64,000 nucleotides of DNA. Origin: Hermatobates lingyangjiaoensis. Its lineage: Eukaryota; Arthropoda; Insecta; Hemiptera; Hermatobatidae. A program made the position numbers and the translations under genes. Where the stretch lies: NCBI GenBank assembly GCA_026182355.1, contig JAPFBL010001928.1, positions 6,651,501 through 6,715,500 on the forward strand. Reading direction: 5' to 3'. This document shows, one piece after another, positions 13,301 through 22,195 of this stretch; position 1 is the first letter of the stretch; each line of letters begins with the position of its first letter. The notes beneath the pieces were generated by a model. That model did not search any database. It saw nothing but the letters and a program-made list of their open reading frames with translations, and was not told the origin of the DNA.

Positions 13301-16300
13301 CTCCAATTTTCTGTTGGAACTACCATCAGGAGAGGAAAGAGGGAAACCAAGCACATCTTCAGAGACGGTGTTCTACCATACTTACAGTCTTCAATATTCG
13401 GTTAGAACCATCATCAGGAGAGGAGAAACAAAAATCAAGCACACCTATTCAGAGAGACAGTGTTTAAGACTTACAGTCTTCAATATTCGGTTAGAACCAT
13501 CATCAGGAGAGGAGAGGCAAAAATCAAGCACACCTATTCAGAGAGACGGTGTTCTACTTACAGTCTTCAATATTCGGTTAGAACCATCATCAGGAGAGGA
13601 GAGACAAAAATCAAGCACACCTATTCAGAGAGACGGTGTTCTACTTACAGTCTTCAATATTCGGTTAGAACCATCATCAGGAGAGGAGAGGCAAAAATCA
13701 AGCATACCTATTCAGACAAACGGTGTTCTACTTACAGTCTTCAATATTCGGTTAGAACCATCATCAGGAGAGGAAAAACAAAAATCAAGCACACCTATTC
13801 AGAGAGACGGTGTTCTACTTACAGTCTTCAATATTCGGTTAGAACCATCATCAGGAGAGGAAAAACAAAAATCAAGCACACCTATTCAGAGAGACGGTGT
13901 TCTACTTACAGTCTTCAATATTCGGTTAGAACCGTGGTTGTATGAGTGGAAAGGTTTTTTTAATTAAACTTCCTGGGTAATTATCAATTCTAAAAATATT
14001 TTGTTGTTAGTGTTCAATAAAAATTCAGAACAAAATATTATGGCTTAAACAAAATTAAATTTAAATTTTATCTTTTTCTTCTTTATTCAATGTTAAAATT
14101 TATTTTAAATGAAAACTATACCAAATAATATGACTTATCTTTAACCTAAACACAAATGCACACAGCCTTATATTAGATACAAATAAATGGACCGAGTTAA
14201 AACATACCTCGATGAAAAGGGCGCTATATATTTCGTTAACGGTCTCCACACTGCTGACTTGCATACCGGAATGATTGCTGAGGTAAGCATAAAGTTCCTT
14301 ATATTTCTCATTTATTTCTACAACGGGTGCTGACTTTTTAGCAAGTTGTTTCTCTTCTTCATACTTAGGACATGGAGCCTTCATAGCAAGAAGCTAAAAA
14401 TAAATAAATAAATAAATAATTATTTACACTGAATTTATAGTAAAGGTTAGGTTAGGATGCAGTGGCAGTCCCACAAGGGAACACATATAGGCCGAATATT
14501 GGACCTTTGTGATACCACATAAAGAACACTGACTCAACATTGGGAGTCCTAAATACACTGACTCAAGTGTATTTAGAGCATGGATCTTTAGCAGACATCG
14601 TACCTGCTACAGCCGACGGGTTAACATTGTCTCCCAGGGACGACGTTTCAGATTTTATTCACCTCCCGCTTGAATAAATCGGAAACTAGAGTGGATCCAG
14701 ATTTACAAATCTACCAATCCAGAGGTAACCACATTACCACTGGGCTACTCTGATCTCTTTTATTGCAAATTGTTTAAGCAAAGTCTTCATTATTTAGTAA
14801 GAAAAGTTAATATGGTAAATCAACAGAAAAGTCGGTGTTTATACAATATATAGTTTCTAAATTAGGAATATATTTAAGAATTTTTTTTTCACTGGAAACT
14901 TCAAAAAAACATTAAAGTTTAACCGCGATAATTTTGTCACCAACGTAAAAAAATATAACAGTTCAATATACCTGTAGAATTCACACAAAAACATATTTTA
15001 CTTTACCCACCATACAAGAATATTGTGAGTTGAATAATCCGTTAAGTTAACCGTGGGTTTTTGACTCTGACGAAGACAGCTTGTTACGGTTGAAAGATCT
15101 TAGTCTTGTTTTCCCATTTTCTTATTGTGGTTTGATCATATATAAACTAATATAAATTTTAAAAAGAATTTAAATAATAAATAAATTATCATTAAATTTA
15201 TAAATAAATAAATCTTAGGATAGTCGCAGAAAACACGTAAAGAAACAGATAATTTTAAAGCATGTTTTATAAATAAGAAAATAGTATATGTTATATTAAA
15301 ACTTTTGCAGAAGGTAAAGATGTTAGAATATATTTCACGGGTTGTTTATGAAAAAAAAAGAATGTTTTTATCATTTCAGTCATAAGGAAATTAACAATAA
15401 GAAACTTACTTGTTTCGCTTATCACTCAGCGATAACAGCAACTTTGAATTTAAATTACTTCCTTCTACTAGGCTGATATATGTACCATATACTTTACAAA
15501 TCAATAACAATGTTGTGTAACCACTAAAATCTTTCAAGAAAACCTTCGGTTTGGAATAAAGGAATTAGTTATGTCATCAATGCTGCTCATCTATGAAATA
15601 ATATTCTCTTATAATAAACGAATACAAAAACTAATGAATAGTTAAATAATATAAATAAAAAGAAAGTATATTACATCATGAAGTATGAAGAGGACGACTA
15701 TTAAGGGTAGATTTGCATTTATCAATGAAATTGCGGGAAATTCAAAAAGTAACTGACTTATCAATCCGCCCTCGTATTTAAAATTCTCCTTCGAAGATTT
15801 ATAATAGTTATCCCTCGCTACCCCGCGGTTCATTTATCGCCTACATTACAGACTATAGATTTCTCTTAATCTGTACTTATTCAGATAACGGTTTAATCTG
15901 TGAGCATCAGCTTCTCTGAATCCTTAGTGCACTTAAAATAACCATCAAAAGACATACACTTTATTATTTTTATTTGGTCTACAAAAATATATATATTTAT
16001 ATTTCATAAATGATGTATTATAAAAATAAACATATAATCATTTATACAAATAATTACATTTGTAAACAATATTATTTATTTTATACCTAATTTTTAGTTT
16101 AACTCTTATCTCTACTCTTTTACTTCTATAACTTTAATTATCTCATTTTGATTTTTTCCTTTTTACAAATTTCTTGTTTTGATTACTTATTAAATATTCT
16201 CATTTCCGACTCCGGAGTGTGAATCTGCTTTGACCATTACCAACTATCACTTTTTCTAGAGCAATGGATATTATTTCCTCTTGATAATAGTTACACAAAA

Positions 16301-17779
16301 ATCGCGACTATAAGTGTTTTGTCTATTGAGTGGTTTCTTTGGTTTATTTTTGAACTTACAAGTTTACAGAACAGAATACGCAAATATAACGTTTAAAACT
16401 TGAAATTACTTAATCTCCACGGTTATAATAATACACCGAATATCAAAAATGAATTGATTAGCTTGAAATTGATAAAATTTATGTGACTACTGGGATAATA
16501 TTAAATATGACAATTCAAGCTTATCTTGTGTAAATAGTTTCCGTTTTCACTAATGTACGAAAAAGTACCTTACCATGGGCCGATATATTTTTTATCGAAA
16601 ATAATCGAATTTTTGAATAACCAAAGACTATTTATTATGTGGCATTTGATAATAATCTTTCAAACTGTAAGACTTGTTATGTGGCACGTAAAGTAAAAAA
16701 AAAATAGTTTAAGATTATGAACTTTATGTAGTATTTCCAATTAAATTACTCTAACATACTTAGTAATAACTTTGTCGTAAAACCACGATGAAATTTCATT
16801 AAGTAAAAATTTAGTGACTTCAAACAATGCTCACTCTCTAAATATTTTGTAAAGGATATTAAAAATTCATGACAATCTAATTGATTAATCGTAACTGGCT
16901 TATCCATCACTTGTTTGCAACGCAAGAACACCTAGTACCAAAAATACAGAAATATCTTTGTATATAATAATTTTTATGAAAATAGATGTAATGCTTAATT
17001 ATAAATAGAAGACAACACAAAAGTATAATTCGAAGGTTCGAAACAACACACAAATATGTTGTTAACCCCTGGTCAATATGGATAGTAAAATACATTTCAC
17101 GCATAATTAAAAATATGGAAATATTATTTTAATAACTCACTCTAATAGATCTTTATTTATTAACACTTACTTTATCCATAGTTTCAGGTATGGTATGTAC
17201 TGGAGTTGGCTGCCATTTCAGATCACTCCATACTTCTTTTCCTTCAGGAGGATATAAGCCTGCTAAATTACATTCAGCACTCATAAGAGTACGATCAACA
17301 TCAGTACTAAGAATGTAAATGTTCTTGGTAGAAAATTTATCACCAACTAAGTGCTTGTAACGTTTTCTCAACCACTGTCCTAAGTCTAGTTGTTTCCGTT
17401 TTCCTTCCTAAAAGTATAATAAATACAAACATTTTATTTAAACAAGAAACCGTAAGCTTTAATTATACGTATACTAACATTAGTGAGTTGACCCCAGTTA
17501 GTAGGCCAGTATGACAGGTTTTTGTAAGGGTCTGTGGGATAGGGACGAATAGGTGTCCTGTCACCGTGTCGGAACAACTGTAAAATGTACATAATATAAG
17601 CTAAATAAAATTATTTATAAAACAATTTGTTACTATTTCTAATTACTTACCACACTAACGAAGACAACAGAACCAACAGAGTCTAATTTTTCAACGGTGA
17701 AGCATAATATCTGACCAGCTATACACAAAGATATGATTATTCTAAAAAATGTGGTAACAGATACTAAGCAAGAGACCAT
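2744..17779 (-). CDS. Lysosomal/prostatic-type acid phosphatase (histidine acid phosphatase), 3' end missing
   Basis: Spliced gene hydrolysing phosphomonoesters, probably lysosomal or secreted. Exons: 17779-17651, 17577-17479, 17407-17171, 14393-14208, 7345-7222, 3682-3471 and 2933-2744. All phases agree and give about 392 residues. Exon 1 starts at ATG and encodes a hydrophobic signal peptide (about residues 1-26). Exon 2 carries the catalytic signature LFRHGDRTP, with the phospho-accepting His at residue 47. Exon 3 has DVDRTLMSAECNLAGLYPP, typical of the family. Exon 6 has IYSAHDTT with the acid/base HD pair at about 289-290. Exon 7 has conserved cysteines (PGCEEACPL, NDWDEECHS). Exon 7 ends in phase 1 at a GTATGT donor, so a further exon is expected, in ACP2-type proteins a membrane span and short tail. 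The exon 5 donor (G|GTCCTA) is weak, but the phase fits. The 6.9-kb intron before exon 5 holds several transposons. The family is certain; orthology to ACP2 specifically is not. Confidence 0.93.
4075..4260. repeat. Foldback (inverted) PLE-type repeat
   Basis: About 4094-4136 and 4155-4200 are inverted copies around CTTTCAACCACAACAAGCG, flanked to the right by TATTGTGGTTTGATCATT. It is the same family as the 7535-7780 and 2040-2120 repeats. Imperfect hammerhead-like core (CTGAAGA on the minus strand). A (TA)n microsatellite follows at about 4300-4323. It lies in an acid phosphatase intron. Confidence 0.6.
4690..4980. repeat. Foldback repeat with hammerhead-like cores in both arms
   Basis: Two long inverted arms (about 4690-4820 and 4855-4980) read TGAGTTTGTAAGTGTG outward and meet at a short centre. 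The right arm has the core CTGAAGA-C-GGATTCCC-GAAAA at 4895-4914. The left arm has the complementary version. This family recurs at 21065-21340 and, as single arms, at 44225-44420 and 56965-57085. Confidence 0.65.
5110..5510. other. GC-rich island of unknown origin inside an acid phosphatase intron
   Basis: This stretch is far richer in G and C than its surroundings, with runs such as GGTCCCCGCCGCCCACAG and GGCCCGTTCCCACTGG. A 68-codon plus-strand ORF (5248-5454) shows no family I recognise. No tRNA-like boxes, terminal repeats or target duplications were seen. It could be a transposon fragment of a GC-rich family, a transferred segment, or an unrecognised exon. Confidence 0.35.
5590..6015 (-). 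mobile_element. Penelope-like reverse transcriptase fragment
   Basis: The minus strand reads DKSGAIVLTDKS near 6010-5970 and, after degraded codons, PYMYGLIKTHNDGNPIRPIV then LSPLVGTISQSHIKNSLDLV at 5836-5591. These match N-terminal blocks of PLE reverse transcriptases (DKGNA-type block; YG-KTHKDG-P-RPIV; SHIKNS-DL). Internal stops mark it as a relic. A second fragment lies head-to-head at 6240-6400. Confidence 0.7.
6240..6400 (+). mobile_element. Second Penelope-like RT fragment, opposite orientation
   Basis: The plus strand reads DGNPVRLIVYSVGSV and then YKLSKWLVHL, a degraded copy of the segment at 5836-5591. The two fragments diverge from a shared centre at about 6015-6240. Divergent paired PLE copies fit the inverted arrangements known for these elements. 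Confidence 0.55.
6680..6760 (+). repeat. Short PLE-type terminus relic
   Basis: The sequence contains CTGAAGAACCACAACTGTTC followed by GAAAC, a degraded form of the hammerhead-like core seen elsewhere. It is isolated, with no ORF around it. Confidence 0.35.
7535..7780. repeat. Foldback PLE-type repeat, best example of the GATCAAACC family
   Basis: The left arm begins ATGATCAAACCACAATATG. The right arm ends CATATTGTCGTTTGATCATT. The right arm carries CTGACGA-A-GACCG, loop CTTGTTA, CGGTT-GAAA at 7703-7731. A third partial copy lies between the arms at about 7640-7665. Single copies of this family also occur at 2040-2120 and 15050-15140, and arms are reused in the 21.4-22.1-kb palindromes. Confidence 0.7.
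8995..9100 (-). repeat. PLE-type terminus with hammerhead-like core
   Basis: On the minus strand, 9077-9050 reads CTGAAGA-A-, a hairpin with AACAT/ATGTT stem, and GAAAC, then GTGTTGTTAGTTTTC. A near copy of the flanking sequence (TTTAATATGAAAACTAACAA) occurs just to the left at about 8970-8990, so the end is partly duplicated. Confidence 0.5.
9905..9995. repeat. Short tandem repeat, about 2.5-3 copies of ~32 bp
   Basis: CAGACACATAACATATG followed by ATGTTATAACA-type sequence repeats three times. The unit contains a small palindrome (ACATATG, GTTATAAC). It lies in an acid phosphatase intron. Confidence 0.6.
10370..10740 (-). mobile_element. Degraded Penelope-like ORF fragment
   Basis: Minus-strand 10529-10436 reads FCVYKKLTYIVAYAHF then CFNHPRNVKI, matching the PLE block V-Y-RKPT-T--Y-HF-S-HP---K that follows the polymerase core. 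Flanking codons on both sides are PLE-like but interrupted by stops. It is a fossil copy with no intact ORF. Confidence 0.55.
11102..11795. mobile_element. Non-autonomous hAT element with TIRs and 8-bp target duplication
   Basis: It starts CAGTGTTTTTCAAA and ends TTTGAGAAACACTG, which are inverted repeats. Flanks are ATTTAAAC (11094-11101) and ATTTACAG (11796-11803), an 8-bp duplication with two mismatches. Short internal G runs (GGGGGCG) occur near both ends. There is no transposase ORF. Target length and terminus fit the hAT superfamily. Confidence 0.7.
13226..13251. repeat. (CTAC)n microsatellite
   Basis: About six CTAC/TACC units in a row, just left of the 87-bp tandem array. Confidence 0.85.
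13380..13935. repeat. 87-bp tandem array, about 6.5 copies, one hammerhead-like core per monomer
   Basis: CAGTCTTCAATATTCGGTTA starts at 13385, 13474, 13561, 13648, 13735, 13822 and 13909. The period is 87 bp, and 89 for the first unit. Monomers differ by only a few bases. On the minus strand every monomer contains CTGATGA-T-GGTT-CT-AACC-GAAT, a hammerhead-like core with a paired stem. 87 is a multiple of three, so two plus-strand frames stay open for 161-217 codons. This is a by-product, not evidence of a protein. The monomer is related to the single repeats at 44863-44883 and 56815-56900. Confidence 0.85.
14446..14752 (-). mobile_element. tRNA-derived SINE, copy 1
   Basis: The minus strand reads from a degraded tRNA-like head (about 14752) to the tail made of AACCT repeats (left end, GGTTAGGTTAGG). 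It shares the body seen in the five other copies: the ATTTATTCACCTCCCGC palindromic segment, the GACGTTAAACCGTC-like segment, and GGACTCCCA. It is the most diverged of the well-aligned copies and lies in the intron just after acid phosphatase exon 4's acceptor side. Confidence 0.7.
15050..15140 (+). repeat. Single PLE-type terminus (GATCAAACC family)
   Basis: CTGACGA-A-GACAG, loop, CGGTT-GAAAG at 15067-15095, followed by TCTTAGTCTTGTTTTCCCAT and TTATTGTGGTTTGATCAT. One stem position is mismatched compared with the 7.7-kb copy. Confidence 0.6.
16760..16931 (-). other. Orphan exon-like ORF, possibly RGS-related
   Basis: The ORF is open between an acceptor (TACTAG|GTG) and a donor (A|GTATGT), about 57 codons. 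It includes CHEFLISFTKYLESEHCLKS and NFYLMKF. The spacing of aromatic and leucine residues with ESEHCLKSLNFYL resembles the start of an RGS domain (FL--L-SE---NL-F-L). It lies inside acid phosphatase intron 3 on the same strand but is not part of that protein: exon 3 joins cleanly to exon 4 and matches family sequence across the join. No further exons of such a gene were found nearby. It could be a decayed retro-fragment or chance. Confidence 0.25.
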
Positions 17780-18254
17780 TTTGACTGATCAGACAAGACT
17801 CATCTGGAGATCAACAATACTTAAATTAACATCTACCAAACTAAATTAGGAGTACAATCCACACCAACTGAGACATGTATTGAAACTGCTGTTGAGACAG
17901 CTAGTTTTCGTAATCTACAGAATTGCAAACATGACAAGGAAGGTAAAAGACCCTAAACTTGAAAAGTAAAAATTACTAGATATAAAAATAGATACTCTGT
18001 TTCATTTTATTTATTTAAATAAGCGAATTAAATATATTTTTGTGCATGAAAAGTAGTACTATTAATTTTAAAAAAATGTTCGAAATTATGTTAACAAATG
18101 TTTAATCATAATTTGATGTTCTAAAATGTTAAATAATGTACTATTTATTTAAAAATGTTTTTCTAAAAAAGAACAGGAATCAACATCAGTTAAATTCTGT
18201 GATAGGGAACTAATTTATTAGTTACTAATTAGTTAATTACTAATAGTAAGTCAT
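17780..18254. other. Upstream region of the acid phosphatase
   Basis: Presumed promoter side of the minus-strand acid phosphatase. No CpG-rich stretch or convincing TATA element stands out. The sequence is AT-rich with no coding signal. Confidence 0.35.
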
Positions 18255-18660
18255 CAATGTTCAGTTGATTGGAACATGTTTTTAAGACATGTATGTGCGA
18301 TAGATTTAAATGAAAAAGAAAATGTTATTAGAGGACCTGATTCCACCTTTGAAATTGACGAATCTCATTATGAATTCTTAAGTAGAAAGAATAATGCAGG
18401 AAGATTTTTCCCGCTAGAACGACTGCTTAAGGGTTTCCTCAGAGAAACTGGAAATTCTGCAAATTTGTACCAATTGTTCTGTACAAACTTTACTCCTTTT
18501 CAAGAACATATGGCACCAAGTACTACAATTATTATATCTGATAAATGAACAACAGTCAATCATACAACAGTACATTATCTGGATCCCAAATCGAGGGGCC
18601 CATACACAAAATGTAAAAAGAGCATCACATTCGGTTAAAGAATGGAAAAAAACAAACTTT
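18255..18660 (+). mobile_element. Merlin (IS1595/ISXO2-like) transposase relic
   Basis: The reading frame opens with CSVDWNMFLRHVC, then FEIDESHYEFLSRKNNAGR, GFLRETGNS, and APSTTIIISDK ending at 18548. After a frameshift come NHTTVHYLDPKSRG and then AHTQNVKRASHSVKEW to about 18660. These are the ordered blocks of ISXO2-like DDE transposases: VDW-NF-R-VC; EIDES; R-GR; P-TTI-SD; VNHS--FVDP--GAHTQ--E--W. The frameshift and absent ends make it a pseudogene. No terminal repeats were identified. Confidence 0.75.
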
Positions 18661-18949
18661 CAGTCCAACCATGGATAGCTTTCTCAGTGAATTCATATGA
18701 TGGAAAAGTAGAATATCTTGGGATCCAGTTGTTGGAATTTTAACCGATATAGCCGGAACTTTTAAAATTAACTAAATTATCTTCTTAATTTCTATATTTG
18801 TTGTTGTCTTGTTCCTCGTCTCTTCTTCATTGTTAGTTGTTTCAGTCTCTTTCCTAATGATTTCTTCATTACTTATTTGTTAATCAGTTTCGTTCAATAG
18901 ATGTTATCATTTGTTCTAGTTATTTGTTCACCTTTTTATATTGATCTCA

Positions 18950-19105
18950 CATGCTTTCTTATGTGCATGCATCTTGTTTTGTACCATAGAGATTAGTAAA
19001 TACAATGTTATTATAAACTTCCGGCGTACCTCGTAATTTGTTGATAGAGTCGTCTTTGCCGGTTTTGCATAGAAGTTCATAACAATATGAACCTTTATAA
19101 CCTTT
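18950..19105. repeat. Possible PLE-type terminus (GAGGTTAGTAAATA family)
   Basis: AGAGATTAGTAAATACAATG, then TTATTATAAACTTC and CCTCG, resembles 23040-23220 and the flank of the foldback at 59740-59990. Strongly diverged. Confidence 0.35.
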
Positions 19106-19948
19106 TTTAAGGTTTTTTCCAAAATTATATTAAATTTCATATTTCAACATCTTCACCCATGATATCCCTATTTCATATATTACAATAGAAAATTACTTCT
19201 AAATAAATAAAATTATAATCGAAGTATCCAAAATACAAAGAAATATAAAAAAAATTACAATACCACTCTGTAAGTTTGAACAGTGGATCTATGTCGAAAG
19301 AGATTGATAATTATTTCTTATAATCAATAATACAGTTATTTAGCTACTTTAAACAATATTTAGTTTTTAAACATGATTTTTAATGTGAGTTTTAATGGCG
19401 AACTCAATGCTTAGAATAAAGTTGTTTATTGAATTTGTTTATATTTTCATTCTTTGAATGCTTATATCAAGCCCTTTGTCAGAAATACTGATGCTTTTCA
19501 GAGGCTCCTTTTGGTGATATCAGAATTAGTGGAGAAATGTTACAACTGCTTTGGTTTATTCAAATGAACAGATATGATTATCAACCTTTCTAATAATCTA
19601 TGCATTTAGATAGAGAATGAAAATGTAAATTTATTTTTTATAGCTTCTGCAAACAGTCTTGTTCCAAGCTTAGAGTTCACTTTGGATAGAAAATCTCCTT
19701 GTTTGGATGTTCTATTAATAATCATGAACAGGTCGAATCTCGTGTTTACAGAAAACCGACTCATTTGGCTAATTATATTCATCAGTATCTTTTCATCCTA
19801 TTGGAGGAGAACAAAGCTCTCATCATTGTTCTTGAGAGCTTTCAGGATGTATGACATCTTTTTAGAGCTGGAGTAAGAAATAGAAACTATCTATTCTATT
19901 GGTGAAAAGTTAAAACATTAACAGAGTATAACGCAGATTCCTTTATCC

Positions 19949-20641
19949 GAGAGTTTTCAAACTTTTTTTGACGTAGAACCCTTTTTGGTTCCAGTAACTT
20001 TTCCGGGAACCCCAGATTCTAATGATTTTATACAAGCATAATGCAAATATTTTCATATGCTTTTTAAATAGTATGTATGTTTAAAAACAATTAAAAAGTA
20101 ATATTACGGCAATGTGTATGTTTCGAATAAAAATCCAAAACTAAAAGATTTTAATTTCTATATTTTCCACAAGTGCATAACACATAAAACAGAATTACTA
20201 GCAATTTTAACATAGAGTTTGTTTTGTAATCATTTTTGGCTTTATAGTTGAGAGTTTGATTCTCAAGTTAGCCCCAGCATTAAGTCTGCTTCGGTATTTG
20301 GTTTGTATGGCAGTTTAAAGGGAAAATCCAGTTTCACATAAGTATGTAATGGAAATGGCAGCAATGTGTGAAGTACTACTTTTGCAATAGCAGGAAATTC
20401 AGGAATCAGATAGTTCCAAAAACTGACTAGTGGATTCATCCTAAATATGAATAAAATTTTGACCACTTCTACTTATGGGTATATGTAGATATAAACATTT
20501 TCGGTTTCATGATTCACAAGAAATATAGAATAAATCCATACCCAAAAAAAAAAAATTTTTTAGAAAAATGTTTTTCACAGAACCCCAAACAATCCGTTAA
20601 GGAACTCCTGGGTTCCGCGGATCCCACTTTGGGAACCTCTT
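19949..20641. mobile_element. Non-autonomous hAT element with 8-bp target duplication
   Basis: The left terminus GAGAGTTTTCAAAC and the reverse complement of the right terminus (AAGAGGTTCCCAAAG) are degraded inverted repeats. Both sit next to sub-terminal TAGAACCC/GGGTTCCGCGG motifs. Flanks CTTTATCC (19941-19948) and CTTTAACC (20642-20649) match at 7 of 8 positions. The terminus resembles the right end of the hAT relic at 49000-49424. There is no transposase. Confidence 0.65.
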
Positions 20642-20649
20642 CTTTAACC

Positions 20650-21060
20650 GTTTTAATAAACAAGCAAACAGAAGTTTAAATACAATGCAGGTGGAAGAGT
20701 CGTTTAATTCTAACAAATTACTCTTCCTACCTTTTCGTTGATATTCAACCATAACTAAAAGAAATTCAGTTTAACTACTTTGTTTAAGAATGTTTTTTGA
20801 GTTAAATTTATCTTATTAAACTTGTTGTTTTATTAAAAGTTGTTTGAGGAAGTATTCATTCGATTAGTAATGAAGATTGTATTTTTATAATTGCTTGACT
20901 AAACATATTCTGAACATTAAGAAATGCAGTGCTATGCAATATTGTTGACGTCATGCTTCTTTTAACTCTGAGATTAATTTAAGTTAAGTCCTTTTATCTT
21001 AATGAATTCCCTTTATCTCAACAATCCTTCTTTCACTTAATAAAACGAAACAGATCCAAA
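20650..21060. other. Intergenic AT-rich sequence
   Basis: Nothing recognisable. No ORF, repeat or splice-consistent exon was seen. Confidence 0.5.
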
Positions 21061-21064
21061 CTGG

Positions 21065-21340
21065 ACACAATACGAGTTCAAAATTGAACACATCTAACAC
21101 ACAGAGCAAGGAAACACACTTACAGACTCAAATTTTCGGGTAATCCGTCCTCAGGAGAAAAGAGAAGGGGAGACCAAGCACGTTGTAGACACAAATTTCA
21201 AACAGTGTTTGGTTGTAGACCAAACAGTTGTGTTTGGTCTTCCCTTCTCTTTTCTCCTGAAGACGGATTACCCGAAAATTTGAGTCTGTAAGTGTGTTTC
21301 CTTGCTCTGTGTGTTACTCTTCTTGAATTTTGAACTCGTT
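21065..21340. repeat. Foldback repeat, near-perfect arms, hammerhead-like cores
   Basis: The left arm (about 21070-21190) and right arm (about 21235-21335) are inverted copies running from ACACAGAGCAAGGAAACACA to the centre. The right arm core CTGAAGA-C-GGATTACCC-GAAAA is at 21257-21277, and the left arm has its complement. The centre contains a further short repeat (AAACAGTGTTTGG / AAACAGTTGTGTTTGG). Confidence 0.7.
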
Positions 21341-21400
21341 TATATATATATCTACATATATAATTAGTGAATGTGTTTTGTTTATATTAGTACACTCAGT

Positions 21401-22157
21401 AAATTTAACTACTTTTAAAGATAAATATACAATAAATGATCAAACCACAATAAGAAATGGGAAAACAAGACTAGTTTCCCATTGTTGACTAGTCAGTCTT
21501 GTTTTCCCATTTCTTATTGTGGTTTGATCATTGATTGTTATTTCACGTGTTTATGTGAAATCTTTTTATATAAATATACAATGTAAGAAATGTTGTTATC
21601 TTTGTCTTCTAAGGAATGGCATTATCTTTTAACTCTTACGAATATTCTGTTATGATAACTTCAACCAGCAGAGTGAATGGTACAATTTTGTAGTTGGTCT
21701 CTGTTTTATTAACTTTAAAGTAGGATTTTTTTTAGGAAAATCAAGAGAAGGTTGAAAACTCCTGTATTTAAATTAATCCTGTATAAATTTAACTACTTTT
21801 AAAGATAAATATACAATAAATGATCAAACCACAATAAGAAATGGGAAAACAAGACTAGTTTCCCATTGTTGACTAGTCAGTCTTGTTTTCCCATTTCTTA
21901 TTGTGGTTTGATCATTGATTGTTATTTCACGTGTTTATGTGAAATCTTTTTATATAAATATACAATGTAAGAAATGTTGTTATCTTTGTCTTCTAAGGAA
22001 TGGCATTATCTTTTAACTCTTACGAATATTCTGTTATGATAACTTCAACCAGCAGAGTCAATGGTACAATTTTGTAGTTGGTCTCTGTTTTATTAACTTT
22101 AAAGTAGGATTTTTTTAGGAAAATCAAGAGAAGGTTGAAAACTCCTGTATACCTATC
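21401..22157. repeat. 384-bp tandem duplication, each unit holding a perfect palindrome
   Basis: AAATTTAACTACTTTTAAAG starts at 21401 and again at 21785. The copies differ only by a few bases (for example GAGTGAATGG versus GAGTCAATGG). Each contains perfect 38-bp inverted arms (first copy 21435-21472 and 21495-21532) with a 22-bp centre holding GACTAGTC. The arms are the GATCAAACC-family PLE terminus. The second copy ends about 40 bp past the last exon of the gustatory receptor gene's 3' side. Confidence 0.85.
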
Positions 22158-22195
22158 AATATATTTAAGGTATTTAAAATACTAAATTAAAATTC

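Noticed and set aside
13314..13967. 217- and 161-codon ORFs with repetitive protein sequence
   Set aside because: Both are produced by the 87-bp tandem repeat, whose length is a multiple of three. There is no start context, no splice partner and no family resemblance.
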